Source: Diabrotica undecimpunctata (taxonomy: Eukaryota; Arthropoda; Insecta; Coleoptera; Chrysomelidae). Taken from it: 64,000 nt of DNA. The notes beneath the pieces were generated by a model that was not told where the DNA came from, ran no database searches, and worked only from the letters and a program-made list of their open reading frames with translations. Each line of letters begins with the position of its first letter. Position 1 is the first letter of the stretch. The position numbers and the translations under genes were made by a program. The stretch is from contig NC_092810.1 of NCBI RefSeq assembly GCF_040954645.1, positions 11,332,377 to 11,396,376 on the forward strand, in the 5' to 3' direction. This document shows positions 34,142 through 45,080 of this stretch, one piece after another.

Positions 34142-34352
34142 TCCAGCTAGAAAAATGCTCCTTGATCGACCCATTGGTCGGAGAAGAAGAGGAAGACCCA
34201 GAACAAAGTTCCTTGATAACATCGATGAAGAAATGAGAAATATGGGAATACGTGCTTGGCGGAGGAAGGCGATGGATAGGAACGGCTGGAGAGAAATGCT
34301 TGAGGAGGCTAGGACCCGCGCTGGGTTGTAAAACCAAAATGATGATGATGAA
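34142..34352 (+). pseudogene. RTE ORF2 C-terminal fragment
   Basis: The plus frame reads KMLLDRPIGRRRRGRPRTKF, IDEEMRNMGIRAWRRKAMDR and WREMLEEARTRAGL before a stop, followed by ATGATGATGATG. This is an RTE-type 3' end of another lineage. It lies at the edge of the insertion in the Jockey element, antisense to the MAPK15-like sequence. Confidence 0.75.
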
Positions 34353-34899
34353 ATATAAATAAAGTATACCAATGAGATGGTTACTTTTCTGAATTTCAAA
34401 CAGTGGCACAGATATAATGGACAATATGTAATCGTTTGTAACCTAGTGCTTGCAATATTTGACCTGATATTTTTTCAATGACTAGATGTTTATTTCTCTT
34501 TAGCGATTTAGTAGCCTTTTTTTACTTTAGAAAGCTAAATAGTAGGTTTTCTAAGATAGTCAGAGGGCCATAGATTTTCACAGATTTGGTTGGATATATC
34601 TTGATTGAAGATATTGGATCCATCTCAAAGACCAATATTCGAAACTGCAAAAGACTACACCGGTTTTAACAAATCCGAATCCATGGATATCTGATGTTGA
34701 ACTGTGATTCAGTGCAAAAAAAAACAGAAAACTAGATTTAGAACGAACAATTAAGATAGAGCGGTATCGAAAGAAATAAGAAGGCAATGGTACAAAGACA
34801 AAGCATATTATATCTCCCAAATATGCAGAGAAATAAAATATGGTTGTCGGAATTAACCAAGAGATTTATTTCAAAAGGTCAGATTCCTTACCAAACAAT

Positions 34900-35312
34900 T
34901 TAAGTTATTATTTTCTTTTTTGCAGCTTCTGCTGACGACTTTTTTACAGCCGAACGACAATCACCGCCGGCTTTCATAACTTCACCTCTGTGTAAAGTAA
35001 CAGGATTTGTTGGTCTTGATACAATTTTTGAATCCGATTTCATCGTCGTAGCATGGATCCAATGGTTCTTTTTGCTCGCTTTCTTAGGCTCTGAATGCGA
35101 AATATATGATTTGTCTTGTACTGTCACATGATGCTTAAAATAGTTTTCAGTGTTTTTAGAAACCTTTAGAAACCAAAACTTTTTGGATTATCTCGCAATA
35201 TAGGAATGTTCCAAAGCTTCTTCTGCTGTAAGTCTGTCGTATGGGTTAAACACCAACAATCTATTTATAAGATCGATTGCATCTGAAGGTACATTGTTGC
35301 CTAGGATCGAAA
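34900..35312 (-). pseudogene. MAPK15/ERK7-like protein kinase C-terminal fragment
   Basis: The frame opens inside the last kinase subdomain: [20 protein letters not shown] then [14 protein letters not shown], the MAP-kinase-type subdomain XI. In MAPK15 the next residue is typically Phe; here a TAA at 35188-35190 replaces it. The same frame then continues for about 95 codons with a basic C-terminal tail (KKASKKNHWIHATTMKSDSK ... AAKKKIIT) to a stop at 34900. No upstream kinase lobes are present. The intact intron-free join of kinase end and tail suggests a processed copy, but a single ordinary exon would look the same. MAPK15 kinases act in ciliogenesis and stress signalling; this copy cannot fold as a kinase. 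Confidence 0.7.
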
Positions 35313-35579
35313 CTTATAAAGAATGAATTCGAGATTTTAATCGGGGAGATAGGAAATAGGATCTTGTTGTGGCGAAATAGTTGATGTTATATTTTTACTC
35401 ACACTAACGAAGTGATCATTTAGATTTTCATGGTTTGGAAGAGAAATTGTTTGAGCTGTGTAAGTTTTATGTCAAAGATCGATTATTATGGACCGTTTCT
35501 CTTGCAACATTTTTAGAGCTTTCCAGACGATTCTGATAATACACTTTTTTAGCTGTTTTGATAAGTTTTAGATAGGTTC

Positions 35580-35796
35580 TACAAATGCAGAAGTGTTAAG
35601 AAGGCTACAAAAGCATTGCGAGGTCATAAAGCACATCAAAACAAGAAAGCTGGAATATTTAGGCCACATTACCAGAGGTGCGAAATATGAGACATTAAGG
35701 CTCATAATGCAAGGTAAAATCAAGGGTAACCATACCCAACTTGGTAACCCATTGGATAGCCAACCTCCGATAGGAGAAGGAACTACAAGAAGAAGA
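35580..35796 (+). mobile_element. 5'-truncated RTE-like retroposon (10-bp target duplication)
   Basis: AGATAGGTTC flanks it at 35570-35579 and 35797-35806. The plus frame reads VLRRLQKHCEVIKHIKTRKL, EYLGHITRGAKYETLRLIMQ and ends in a GAAGAAGAAG tail. It is the same lineage as 49600-49900 and has landed in the linker region of the Jockey element. Confidence 0.85.
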
Positions 35797-36325
35797 AGAT
35801 AGGTTCCTATGTACTTGGAGAAATATTCAGTGACAAAGACGTTGGTAGTCAATTTCTTGATGTACAGTGGTAAAGGCATATTCTTGGCTGATATGCGGAT
35901 ACCTATGGTAGTCCAGGGTTTGTGTTGTTTTGACTTAATTGTAATTAAAGAAAATGCCTTATTGAAAATACAGACAAGCCTATCTAAAAAATCACTGAAA
36001 TTATTATAGTCTACGTCCACAAAATGAAAGTGTCACCCAGAAGTCAAGCACAAATTTTGGAATTTACGAAAGTTCTGAGGCGTAAACGTTGGGCTTTCGA
36101 GGATCGTTTGTTAAGATAGTTCAACTAGGGTGCCCCATGAGCTGAGCTTGGACGATCATACCTAGCAATTGTGGTATATTTTTCTACAAAGAAAAGCTCG
36201 TTGACTTCAAGCCAGTGCTGGGTAACCGCAACTATCGGGGGAAATCCTAATTCCTCTAGAAACAAAAATAATTCATCTGTTTTATATCTTATAGAACGAA
36301 TATTAATCAGAACCATGCACAAATA

Positions 36326-37486
36326 TTAGCAGCACCAGTAGCAAATAGGAGTAGAGAAAGACCAAGATTAAGATGAAGGGACACTGTGGACAAGGACGCG
36401 TTAAAGATAGGCGCAGCAAACAAAATAATAAAATACAGACAGATCAGAATTGAATATCAATGAGAGGAAACACCAACTCGTGTAAGTTAGAATTTTACAA
36501 TTTCAATCGAAAGATCCCTGGACCTCCTACGGCGATTTGTCCCTATGAAACGGACAGTAGTTGACCAGAAGTCGAGATGGTCACATCTACGGTCATCTAT
36601 GGGCCATCTACGGTCTAAAGTTTTAGGTAAAACTTTTCCTTGCGGTGGTACCACACGTTCAAATTGGAACAAATTGTAAGTCTGCTTATTTCTGAATTGA
36701 CACCAATTTATGAGTTACGCCAATCAATTGCTAATTTTATTCACAATCACGTATTTTATTTTTCGTTTATTGTTTTAATTAATTAACCAGTTAATTACAA
36801 TACTTCCAAAAACAATTGTAGTTTAATCCCATCTTAAAAATTATGTGTATTAAACATATGTATGCATTTTTCATAAAATAAAATACTATACTTTTCTTTT
36901 CTAGCAAAATTTGTATACAAATTAAAAATATTGCCCGAGACGTCCCACACAACATTCAACATTATGTACTTCTGTCTCGAGTCTGAAACCTACATAAGTT
37001 ATGGCTGTTTAAACAACAATGATATGTATGGTTAGAGCATACTTTTACAACATTCACACGCACGCTCCCATATAACATCAATTCCGAACAATTTTCATGT
37101 TTTCCGTTTGAATTATGTATCGCTAGCCCGATGGTGCTCCTGACCTTTCAATGCAAATTCGTTCTGAAAATCAATGGTCAATGCAGAAGGTAATTCCATA
37201 AAATATCCAATATTTTCCTATTTATACGACGTGACATTGATACTGACCGCTTTTTGTCGACTTCCTCTTTTCCCGCGAGTGTTTAATATCATTAATAAAC
37301 AGGTACACCGTTCCCTTGAGAAGTTAGACGTATAAGGGAGTAGTGTGACTTTGTAGGTAATTTTTAATAAAAACCAATTTTTGAATTTGGCGTTTAAAAT
37401 AAATCTAAAAATAATTTTGCTCTGTAGGTGAAACTTTTGATGTGTTTGTCTATTTCTAGTCCCTACTCATTATTCATTTAGATCTT
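36326..37486. other. No complete gene; possible RTE scrap at its left edge
   Basis: Plus strand 36343-36440 reads APVANRSRERPRLR and RDTVDKDALKIGAANKI, weakly like an RTE C-terminus. The minus frame at 36487-36672 is unrecognised. The remainder to 37486 is AT-rich with no feature I can support. Confidence 0.4.
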
Positions 37487-37499
37487 TAAGAACTACAGT

Positions 37500-39257
37500 C
37501 ATCATCATCACTGGCTCGACAACCCTTTTTGGGTCTTGGTCTGTTCCAGGATTCTTCTCCATTCTGATCTATTTCGTGCTTATTTTCTCCAGTTTTTTAT
37601 TTTTAAGGTTGTTATATCATTTTCTATTTGTTCTAAGTATCTCAGCTTCGGTCTTCCTCTTGTTCTTTTTCCTACTGGCATCTTTTTGAATATTTTGTTT
37701 GGTATTTCGCCTTCTTCCATTCTTTCTACATGTCCTATCCAACGCAGCAGTCCTATTTTAATGAATGTTATAATATCCGGATCCTGGTATATTTTGTATA
37801 GTTCAGAGTTGTATCTTCTTCGCCATATTCCGTTTTCTTTTCTTTCGAAGGTGGCTAACAACGTTTCCTCTCTTTTGGTAAGGTCCAGGTTTCTGAGCCG
37901 TATGTGAGTACCGGTCTTATTAGGGTTTTATATATTTGGCATTTTGTTTTTCTTGCGACGTTATCTGATCTTAGTTGCCTAATTAAGCCATGGTAACATT
38001 TATTTGCAATAAATACTCGCCTCTTCACTTCCTCTGCAACGTTATTATCAGACGTGACTAGGGATCTCAAGTATATAAAGTTTTTTACCCCCTCAATGTT
38101 GTATTCTCCTATTGTTATATTCTGTGGCTGCCTTATTTCTGCGTTTTTACTTACCTGCATATATTTTGTTTTGGTCTGATTGATTTCAAGACCACTAGTT
38201 TGTGCAGCTCGTTCTATTTGGTTGTATGTCTCTATCATTTCTCTTCTTGATCTTGCGATTATGTCAACATCATCTGCAAATGCTAGTATTTGCACGCTTT
38301 TATTAATGATTTTTCCTCGTGTATTGACTGTTGTGTCCCTCAGTATTTTCTCGAGTACAATGTTGAGCAAGATGCATGATAGAGCGTCTCCCTGGCGTAG
38401 TCCCTTTTTCACATCCATTGTTTCCGTTAATTCATTTTGTATCCGGATTCTACTTTCTACTTTTAGAGATTCTTTTGTAAGTTCTATTAGTTGTGTTGGT
38501 ATATTAAATTCTTTCATTGCTTTTATTAAGAATTCTTGGTTTATATTGTCATATGCGCTTTCAAAGTCTATGAAGAGATGATGTGTGTCGATGTTATATT
38601 CACTTGTTTTTTCGAGGATCTGTCGCAGAACAAATATCTGGTCTACTGTTGACTTCTGTCTACAGAAGCCACTTTGGTATTGGCCAACTATTTTTTCAGC
38701 GTGTGGTCTAAGTCTTTCATAAATGACGTTAGACATTATTTTGTATGCTCCATTCAGCAGCGTAATTCCATGGTAGTTTCCACATTCTAACTGATTTCCT
38801 TTTTTATGTAATGGTACAATAATACCGCTATTCCACTCCGCTGGTAGCCGTTTATTCGACCATATCTTTGTTATCAATTCATGTATTGTTTTTTGTAGTG
38901 CTTCTCCTCCTTCCTTCAGTAACTCCGATGCTATTTGATCCGATCCCGGTGCTTTATTGTTCTTTAATTTGTCTACTGCTGCTCTAATCTCGGCTATTGT
39001 TGGTGGAGTCTTTTCTCTGTTATCTGTTTGGTCTAATGGTATGTCAGGGTTCGTCTTTCTCCGATCTCCTTCAAGCTTTTCCGTAAAATGCTCTGTCCAT
39101 CTACTTAGTATCTCTTGCTGTTCTGTCAATATATTACCTTCCTTATCTCTACACATCGTTGTTCTCGGTTTGAAGTCTTTTCTGCTTTTGTTCAGTCTCT
39201 GATAAAATTTTCTTGTCTCTGTTGATTTACTTAGTTCTTGTAGTTCTTAAACTGCAG
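37500..39257 (-). mobile_element. 5'-truncated RTE-like retrotransposon (13-bp target duplication)
   Basis: TAAGAACTACAGT occurs at 37487-37499 and 39258-39270. The inserted 1,758 bp carry, on the minus strand, a reverse transcriptase and C-terminus ending in a (GAT)n tail at 37500-37511. The endonuclease is absent, so first-strand synthesis stopped early. The duplicated target includes the TA and first four bases of the Tc1-like element that begins at 39267. Confidence 0.93.
37509..39240 (-). pseudogene. RTE reverse transcriptase, nearly intact
   Basis: An uninterrupted frame of 433 codons from an ATG at 39156 (open upstream to about 39240) carries KLKNNKAPGSDQIASELLKE, GIIVPLHKKGNQLECGNYHG, QSGFCRQKSTVDQIF, LFIDFESAYDNINQ, GLRQGDALSCILLNIVLEKI and LAFADDVDIIARS, the complete RT core with both catalytic Asp residues. 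The thumb follows (IYKTLIRPVLTYGSETW). A frameshift near 37870 leads into ATFERKENGIWRRR, LLRWIGHVERMEEGE and GKRTRGRPKLRYLEQIEND, then one TAA and the C-terminal end. It is the best-preserved RT in the window but lacks its endonuclease. Confidence 0.92.
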
Positions 39258-39266
39258 TAAGAACTA

Positions 39267-40504
39267 CAGTACTGTGCGAATTAATGGAATCATGGGCTGT
39301 TTTAATGAAAAACAGTTTATTTGGAAAAAATTATATTTTGACAAAATTATAAAGGTAAACTTACATCATTTAGTAGGAAATATGTCCCTCTTGGCGGCAA
39401 TTACTGCTTTTACCCATTTTGGCATAGATTCTACGAGCTTCTGGCAGTTCCCAGATATCCTTTCATCTCGAAATCAAACCTGAGTGACCGCTTCTATCAT
39501 TTTTATTTATGTATTACGGTCGATTTTTCGCAGTCTAGCTTTGCAAATGGCCCATAAATTTTTAATGGGGTTGAATTCGGCGAATTACCGTGCCAATCTA
39601 AAACATTAATCTTCTTATTTTTGAAAAATTTCCTGTTAAAGAATCGGTCCTCCTTGGGGTTGACATTTTTGGAGTTCTGTGTCCCAACGCTGTTCCAACT
39701 TGGATTTGTATTTCTGGCAGTTCATCATGCCTTAGATTGGTACCAAAGATCCAACCCCCATGTATGAAAAACATCCCCAAAACTTTTTTTTGACTGGATG
39801 TTGGTTTGATCAATAGGAGATGGTGTAAGGTTTTTATTGTCAGAGTTCCTGACGAATTTCGACTGCTGTCCCTGAACTATAAAGTGAGTTTCATCTGTAA
39901 ATAGGAGTTTTCTCTAGTCGTGTACAGTAGAATTAGAGTATTTTTGGCCCACAAGAGCCTTTGTTTCTTCATCCATTCAGTTAGAAGCTGTTTTTCCTGT
40001 GGAAGTATTGGCCTTCAACGCCTTCGACTCTCCAAAAGTCTTTTCGAACAGTTGAGTCACTACATCTGATGCTACTAGATCTTGTTGGAGCTCTTGGCTT
40101 CTTTTCCTGGGTCCAATTTGCTCTTTCGAAGTAAAAATCTTTCATCTGCTGGTGTTGTTTTTCTCTTTCTTCCGCATTTTTCAAACCTTTTCACATCCAT
40201 TGATCCCGTTTCTCGTTTACGCTTTAAAATCTTGCTTACTACTCCCTGACTCACTCCACACTTACTTGCGATTTCTCTTTCTGACATAGAAGTGTGTTTA
40301 CTTAACTTGATAATCTTTTCTCGCTTCCTAGGCGTAATATCCATGATGAAATTAAACGAAACAAACTCACTAATTACTGAAAACAACACAAACTTAGTGG
40401 GAAATGTCCTAAAACACCCTCAAATAAAAGGCAGAGAAAAGTAAGGTTATGTTTTCAATGCTTTGTCAAATGTCACAATGATTCCATTCATTTGCACAAT
40501 GCTG
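39267..40504 (-). mobile_element. Tc1-type DNA transposon with RTE insertion at its edge
   Basis: Left end CAGTACTGTGCGAATTAATG from 39267 and right end, read inverted, CAGCATTGTGCAAATGAATG ending at 40504, each beside TA (39265-39266 and 40505-40506). The length of 1,238 bp is normal for Tc1. The RTE at 37500-39257 inserted at the left junction, so that TA and the first bases of the terminal repeat appear twice. Confidence 0.88.
39370..40344 (-). pseudogene. Tc1 transposase, decayed
   Basis: From ATG 40344: MDITPRKREKIIKLSKHTSM, then SEREIASKCGVSQGVVSKIL (helix-turn-helix). After frameshifts near 40080 come KTFGESKALKANTSTGKTAS and LLFTDETHFIVQGQQSKFVR with the first catalytic Asp. The second Asp region appears deleted. 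VLDWHGNSPNSTPLKIYG stands where SPDLNPIENLW is expected, so the final Glu is not recognisable. ISGNCQKLVESMPKWVKAVI near the end is the standard Tc1 C-terminus. It is inactive. Confidence 0.8.
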
Positions 40505-40559
40505 TATTTAAGTTCATTTTAGGCATTTTATCTATCTCATTAGTTTTATATTTGTTTAT

Positions 40560-42109
40560 TACAAATGAATTGATACCGGCTACATTCATTGCAGAATAAA
40601 AATGACCATAGACCATCGGCGAGTGGCTCGAGCGCAATTGTAGGCGGCACACATTTTATCAACTTGATCTACTCCTCCTTTGGATTTATTATAGCCAATG
40701 ATGATTTCTGGCTTGCCCGTTATTTCGTCTAGCAATTCGTGGTGCATCGTTGAGAGTAAAATAACGTTTTTGTTTTTTTTTGGATATATACGACACAATT
40801 TACATTTTTCTCTAAAAGCAAACATACTTGTTTTTTTCTGGTCTCTTAGGATCATTAAATTGAAGTGGAAGCTCTCTTTTGTTTTTTCTCATAGTGCTTT
40901 ATAATAGTCAGATGATGTTCGTTCAAAACAAGATCGGCCAAGCTGAGGCTCGTAAAAAAAAATGGTCCATTGTTACATTTTTGTGAGAACCAGATGTAGA
41001 ACAGCAGAGGCGAGGAACGAGGAAAATATTGCTGGTTTCAACTTTATATGGACCAGGTGGCTGTTGTCCAACGTACACCTCTAGATTTGCGGTAAAAGGA
41101 AACTTAGCGTCTAGTAGTGGTTAGATTTTTATACCATAGGTATTATTATTAGGTTTATTGGGCATATACACCCTAAAGCCACACTTGGCACGAAAAGCTT
41201 TCAGTTTTTCATCTACCGTTGTATATGCTGATAATGAAAAATGTTTAGGTAAATTTGAATTAAACGAATCGAAGAATTCTCTCACAGCTGCCAATTTGTC
41301 ATATTTCTGCCTCTCTAATCGTGTTTTTTATCATCAAAGCGGATGTGTCTGAGCAAAAACTTGAACCATTTAAGGGACATTGTCAATATAAAAATTTCTG
41401 CCGATGAGCCGTTTCTCCTAAAGAGATCTTCTGCATTTCTGTGGTAATTTTTGGTTACCCCAGCTGCCCAGCTATATATACAAGAGCCAATGGTGCCCTA
41501 AGTCCTAAAATATGTCTTTTTTGCAGATTTATTACTGAGATTGTAAGAACACAGTTCAATAAAGATATTCGTGTTGTCTACAATGGTTTGCAAAATCTGT
41601 TCAGTAAAAAAACAACTCCAAATCTTTGATGCGCTTCTCATATATCGTACTTCCCTAGTTACTCCCGAAATTTTTACTTTTATTAAATTGTCACTGTGAG
41701 TTCGTATCCGGCGGTTTCCTACATTTTTCTTCAATTAAGTTGTTCCATCCTTACCAATAAAATGCGGCACTCTTTGTGAAACATTCAAGACTTCTGAGAT
41801 TGGCTCCTCAATTTCTTCTTCCATGTCGGTGTCGAGGTCCTGTATCTCTTCGAAATCTCCTTCCAAACTAGCATCGTCATCGTCAGGTTTAACTTCCGGC
41901 TCAGAATCACAGAGAAATTCCGCATGAAGCTCTTCAAGATATGCTTGTTGCTTTTCAAAACTCATATTCAAAAAATCTGTAAAAAAAATAAGTTTATATC
42001 AATCAAAAAGCGAACCACAACCACACCACAACCGAAATCATCATTAGTTGTCAAAATGGACAAATAATTCGACAAGCGGACTCATAGTCCGCATGTTATC
42101 TCTAAAAGG
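40560..42109 (-). mobile_element. piggyBac-2 element, 3' end not found
   Basis: The upstream end is at 42109 beside TTAA (42110-42113); read inward on the minus strand it is CCTTTTAGAGATAACATGCG, typical of piggyBac ends, with a perfect 17-bp palindrome GCGGACTCATAGTCCGC (centre base apart) at 42076-42092. Transposase remains follow on the minus strand to about 40590. The opposite end is not visible, and the Tc1-like element at 39267-40504 adjoins it. Confidence 0.75.
40586..41971 (-). pseudogene. piggyBac-type transposase, decayed
   Basis: The N-terminus at 41971-41735 is acidic (MSFEKQQAYLEELHAEFLCD; DTDMEEEIEEPISEVLNVSQ), as usual for this superfamily. The middle is broken by many stops and frameshifts; NTNIFIELCSYNLSNKSA is one recognisable piece. 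At 40855-40586 the frame reads NKNVILLSTMHHE, then KSKGGVDQVDKMCAAYNCAR and RRWSMVIFIL, the last catalytic Asp region (GGVDQVD). The first two Asp positions are not recognisable with confidence. Confidence 0.75.
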
Positions 42110-42113
42110 TTAA

Positions 42114-42744
42114 GGGACCTTGTGATATACTATATTTTTCGTTGTGTTGTCATTCTTCAAAAGCCACAACCTCTCTCTTGGTATAAAAGTAAAAATGTAT
42201 GCTGCGATGCGACGTATTCTCCGTACAGCTGTATGGTGTTGAATCGTGGACTTATAGAAAAATCCGATAAGATTTTTAGTAACTTTTTGGATGTGTATCC
42301 AAACTTTAAAATTACACTTTTTGTGTTTTTAAACAAACTTAACATGTCTGGCGGTCGCTGCCTCTTACTCTACTATGTATGTAACCCTCATTTTCACGGT
42401 CAGAAAAGTTTCGTAGTCGTTAACTTAAACTACCACAGAAAAGTAAGTACAGTCTACGGTAACGGTAACATTTATCGAAATATTAATCGAACATCATTAA
42501 TAAATAATGAAATTTGTGAAATTCTAATTGTGAGAACAAACCATCTGTTTCTCGACGTTTTGTGTCTGTCATGATATTGTGGTGGTCACTGGTATTTGTC
42601 CATACTTTGTACAGTAGCTAGAATACAGTGACGGCTTGAAATTTATGAGAGTAATACTCATATGTAGTAATCTCAAATAATATACCTAATTGAATATTTA
42701 GAATATTTTATAGACAGTTTTATAAGGACCTAAAAACAATGAAG
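42114..42744 (+). pseudogene. RTE thumb scrap at 42190-42262, otherwise unassigned
   Basis: A plus frame reads KCMLRCDVFSVQLYGVESWT, the RT thumb signature of RTE-type elements (CYVFSVLLYGVESWTL in relatives). A different frame is open for 150 codons (42122-42574), but its content looks like AT-rich noise overlapping this relic. The rest is unassigned. Confidence 0.55.
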
Positions 42745-43828
42745 GGCAACACGACCATCAGCAGAGGTTTATAAAGGACGATGCAGGACAATTGCTCACA
42801 AACGACGAGGAGATAAACCGCCAATGAAGAAAGTATTTTGAGCAACTCCTAAATACAGAAAAACCCACAACGACAGGGCAACAAAGACAGTACCAGTTAG
42901 CCGAACCTGAAATACCAGGGCCCACACTAGCGGAAGTAAAATCCGCAATTTCGTCCCTAAAAAACCATAAAGCTCCAGGCCCCGATGGCATACAGGCGGA
43001 ACTACTAAAAAAAAGGGGGAGAAAAGCTCCACCTTGAGATATATCATCTGATAAGAGAAGTCTGGGAAAGAGAAGAAATACCGAAACACTGGCATAAGAG
43101 CCATATACTACCTATCCACAAGAAGGGAGACAAACAAATATGTCGGAACTATAGAAGAATATCGTTAATCAATACAACGTACAAAATTATATCAATAATA
43201 CTATCTAGAAGGCTTACTCCATACGCAGAGGAAATAACAGGCGACTACCAAAGCGGATTCAGACCGGGAAGGTCAACCATAGACCAGATATTCGTCCTAC
43301 GCCAGGTATTGAAAAAAAACTGGGAATTCAACCGCGATGTACACCAAATCATCGTGGACTTTAAACAAGCTTACGATTCTGTTAGGAGAAAAGCATTGTG
43401 GGAGACCATGGTAGAAATGGGAGTACCTGGAAAGCTGGTACGATGAGCACAGGTGAGCACAGAGAACGCTTCCGCATGGATCAGAATTGGCAGCACCAGG
43501 TCGGAGGAATTCCTCATTGACACCGGGCTTAGACAGGGAGATCCTCTCGCCCACCTGCTATTTATTTTTGCACTGGAACATGCGGTAAGGAAAGCTCAAC
43601 CACAACTGACAAACGGATTTGTCGCCCAAGGATCAAAAATACTATTGGCGTTTGTGGATGACGTGGACACAATTGCACAATCCACCAGAGATGCAAAAGA
43701 AGTTTTCACCCTATTCGAAAACGGAGCCAAGGAAGTTGGTCTGAAGGTCAACGAGGACAAGACCAAGTACATGGTGTTTACGAAGAACCCAAGACCAAGG
43801 GTTAGACAAAACGTAACAATCTCTTTTA
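42745..43828 (+). pseudogene. RTE reverse transcriptase (copy C), truncated
   Basis: Reads LKNHKAPGPDGIQAELLKK, SHILPIHKKGDKQICRNYRR, YQSGFRPGRSTIDQIFVLRQ, IIVDFKQAYDSVRRK, then one TGA at 43446, GLRQGDPLAHLLFIFALEHA and LLAFVDDVDTIAQS. The catalytic box is FVDD instead of FADD, with both Asp residues kept. It is joined directly to mariner sequence at about 43828 with thumb and C-terminus missing. One stop and a few frameshifts otherwise. A lineage different from copies A and B. Confidence 0.87.
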
Positions 43829-44640
43829 CTTTTTTACTTTACTATATTTACCTTTCAACATAATCTCCTGTCAGCTCTATACACTTGTCCCAGCGATGTT
43901 TAGTAAGTTCGATAGCCTTTTTATACTATATAAGAACTGTCTTGTTCTTCATCCATTAATTAACGACATCACTTCTTCACGGTTGGAAAATCTTTGGCCA
44001 TTGCGCCATTTTTCAAGATTGTCAAACAGAAAATAATCTGATGGTGCCAAATTTGGCAAATAGGGTGCATGAGGTAGCAATTCAAACTTTAATTCATGAA
44101 TTTTGGCCATCACTTCTTCACGGTTGGAAAATCTTTGACCACTGAGCCATTTTTCAAGATTGTCGAACAGAAAATAATCTGATTAGGGCGAATAGGTTGC
44201 TTGAGGTAGCAATTCAAACTTTAATTTGACAGCTCACTCAAACAACTGAAACGACTCTTTCTTCTTAGCCAAATGCGAACATTTTTGCTTGTACCTTCGC
44301 TCAATCGTTACAGTAAGTTCGCATAATTATCTTTGAAAGAATCTGCTTTGAGGACAGTTCTTTCTTTTGAGTTCATTATTTTGATTGTTCTTTAGTCTCG
44401 GATGTGAAGTGATGGACCAATAAAAATGAAATAAACAGTTAATATTTGATTCCGATTTATATTCTTAATGAACCAATGCTTCATCCATGGTTATGACACT
44501 GTGCTAAATACTTAATTGAAAAATCTTCACGACACTGTTTTTCCTTGAGTGTGGGCAAACGTGGATCCCATTTTGCACCCAAGTCCAAATTTTCAGTTAA
44601 TATACGATGTACCGCACTTTTTGCTGCGAAATGTTAGGGT
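43829..44640 (-). pseudogene. Mariner transposase fragment with internal tandem duplication
   Basis: The minus frame at 44055-43930 reads LAPSDYFLFDNLEKWRNGQR followed by FSNREEVMSLIN, the C-terminal part of a DD34D mariner protein with its third Asp (APSDYFLF). This block is duplicated in tandem. Farther upstream on the minus strand, near 44640-44500, SAVHRILTENLDLGAKWDPR and LPTLKEKQCREDF match the middle of mariner transposases. The first and second Asp motifs are not seen. No terminal repeats were found. Confidence 0.7.
43967..44226. repeat. 141-bp tandem duplication in mariner sequence
   Basis: CATCACTTCTTCACGGTTGG starts both 43967 and 44108, and the copies match to CAATTCAAACTTTAATT. 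The second copy is shorter by about 20 bp around the TCTGATGGTGCC block. Both encode the same antisense mariner segment. Confidence 0.85.
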
Positions 44641-45080
44641 TATATACTTGTCTATGTAGGAAATATAGAATTAGCTGTTTAATTAACTAAAGCTGTAAAA
44701 AATCTTGTAAATATTGGAGCAATCAATTGGCACAACTCATAATATGGTATCAGCACAAAATAGAAACCGCTTAACTTTGGTTGTAAATAATGGCAGCAGT
44801 AGCTAAGAAGAAAAAGTGTTTGTCTCGTCGTCCTTGCATGAGGTAAAGAAATAGGGTCTGCAATGACTCTGATTCGTTCTAAATCGTTCTACTCTATCGC
44901 TGAGGGTGAGATGGTTGTAAAAATAAATGTAATATTGTAATGTACAAAAAGCACAAAACGCGAGCCCAACTTATCAACAATACTTCGAAAATGAGGGAAA
45001 CAAGCAAAGCAGACAGACTGAGGTCTATAGTAAAAATTTACACAGTGTAAATAACACCGACATAGAGAGTGCAATATGGT
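44641..45080. other. No gene recognised
   Basis: AT-rich spacer between the mariner fragment and the hAT element. No supported feature. Confidence 0.5.

Larger units (their letters stand above)
34142..35312 (-). mobile_element. Retrocopy-like insertion inside the Jockey element
   Basis: CTTATA flanks the segment at 34136-34141 and 35313-35318, and the Jockey frame is restored if the 1,171 bp are removed, so this is a discrete insertion. On the minus strand it starts mid-way in a MAPK15-like kinase domain, passes its stop codon at 34900, has AATAAA near 34870, continues as 3' non-coding sequence, and ends with an antisense RTE tail at 34142-34352. A 5'-truncated retroposed mRNA would give this structure. 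No poly(A) tract remains at the 34142 end, which weakens the case. Confidence 0.6.
33154..36325 (-). pseudogene. Jockey/CR1-type non-LTR retrotransposon, interrupted
   Basis: Minus strand. The endonuclease start at 36322-36125 reads INIRSIRYKTDELFLFLEEL and AVTQHWLEV, where the usual catalytic TEHWL Glu is Gln; most of the endonuclease is then lost. The linker at 36020-35807 and 35579-35330 reads KPWTTIGIRISAKNM, then KLIKTAKKVYYQNRLESSKN. The frame NSNSFFI / RPVDKSKLIQTISS joins exactly across a 1.17-kb insert. The RT at 34135-33154 reads TAIIISLHKGGEKSNVFNYR, SQNQFGFLSNKCT, FCDFVKAFDCVNHDIL, VPQGSVLGPLLFLIFINDIS and IFLFADDTSITW, with all RT motifs intact through FADD. It stops at 33154, lacking the C-terminus. 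Confidence 0.88.

Noticed and set aside
38180..38581. 133-codon plus-strand frame
   Set aside because: Antisense shadow of the RTE reverse transcriptase, whose minus-strand frame has all RT motifs.
42122..42574. 150-codon plus-strand frame
   Set aside because: Overlaps a clear RTE thumb scrap in another frame, and its composition (Asn, Ile, Phe, Tyr) looks like AT-rich noise.
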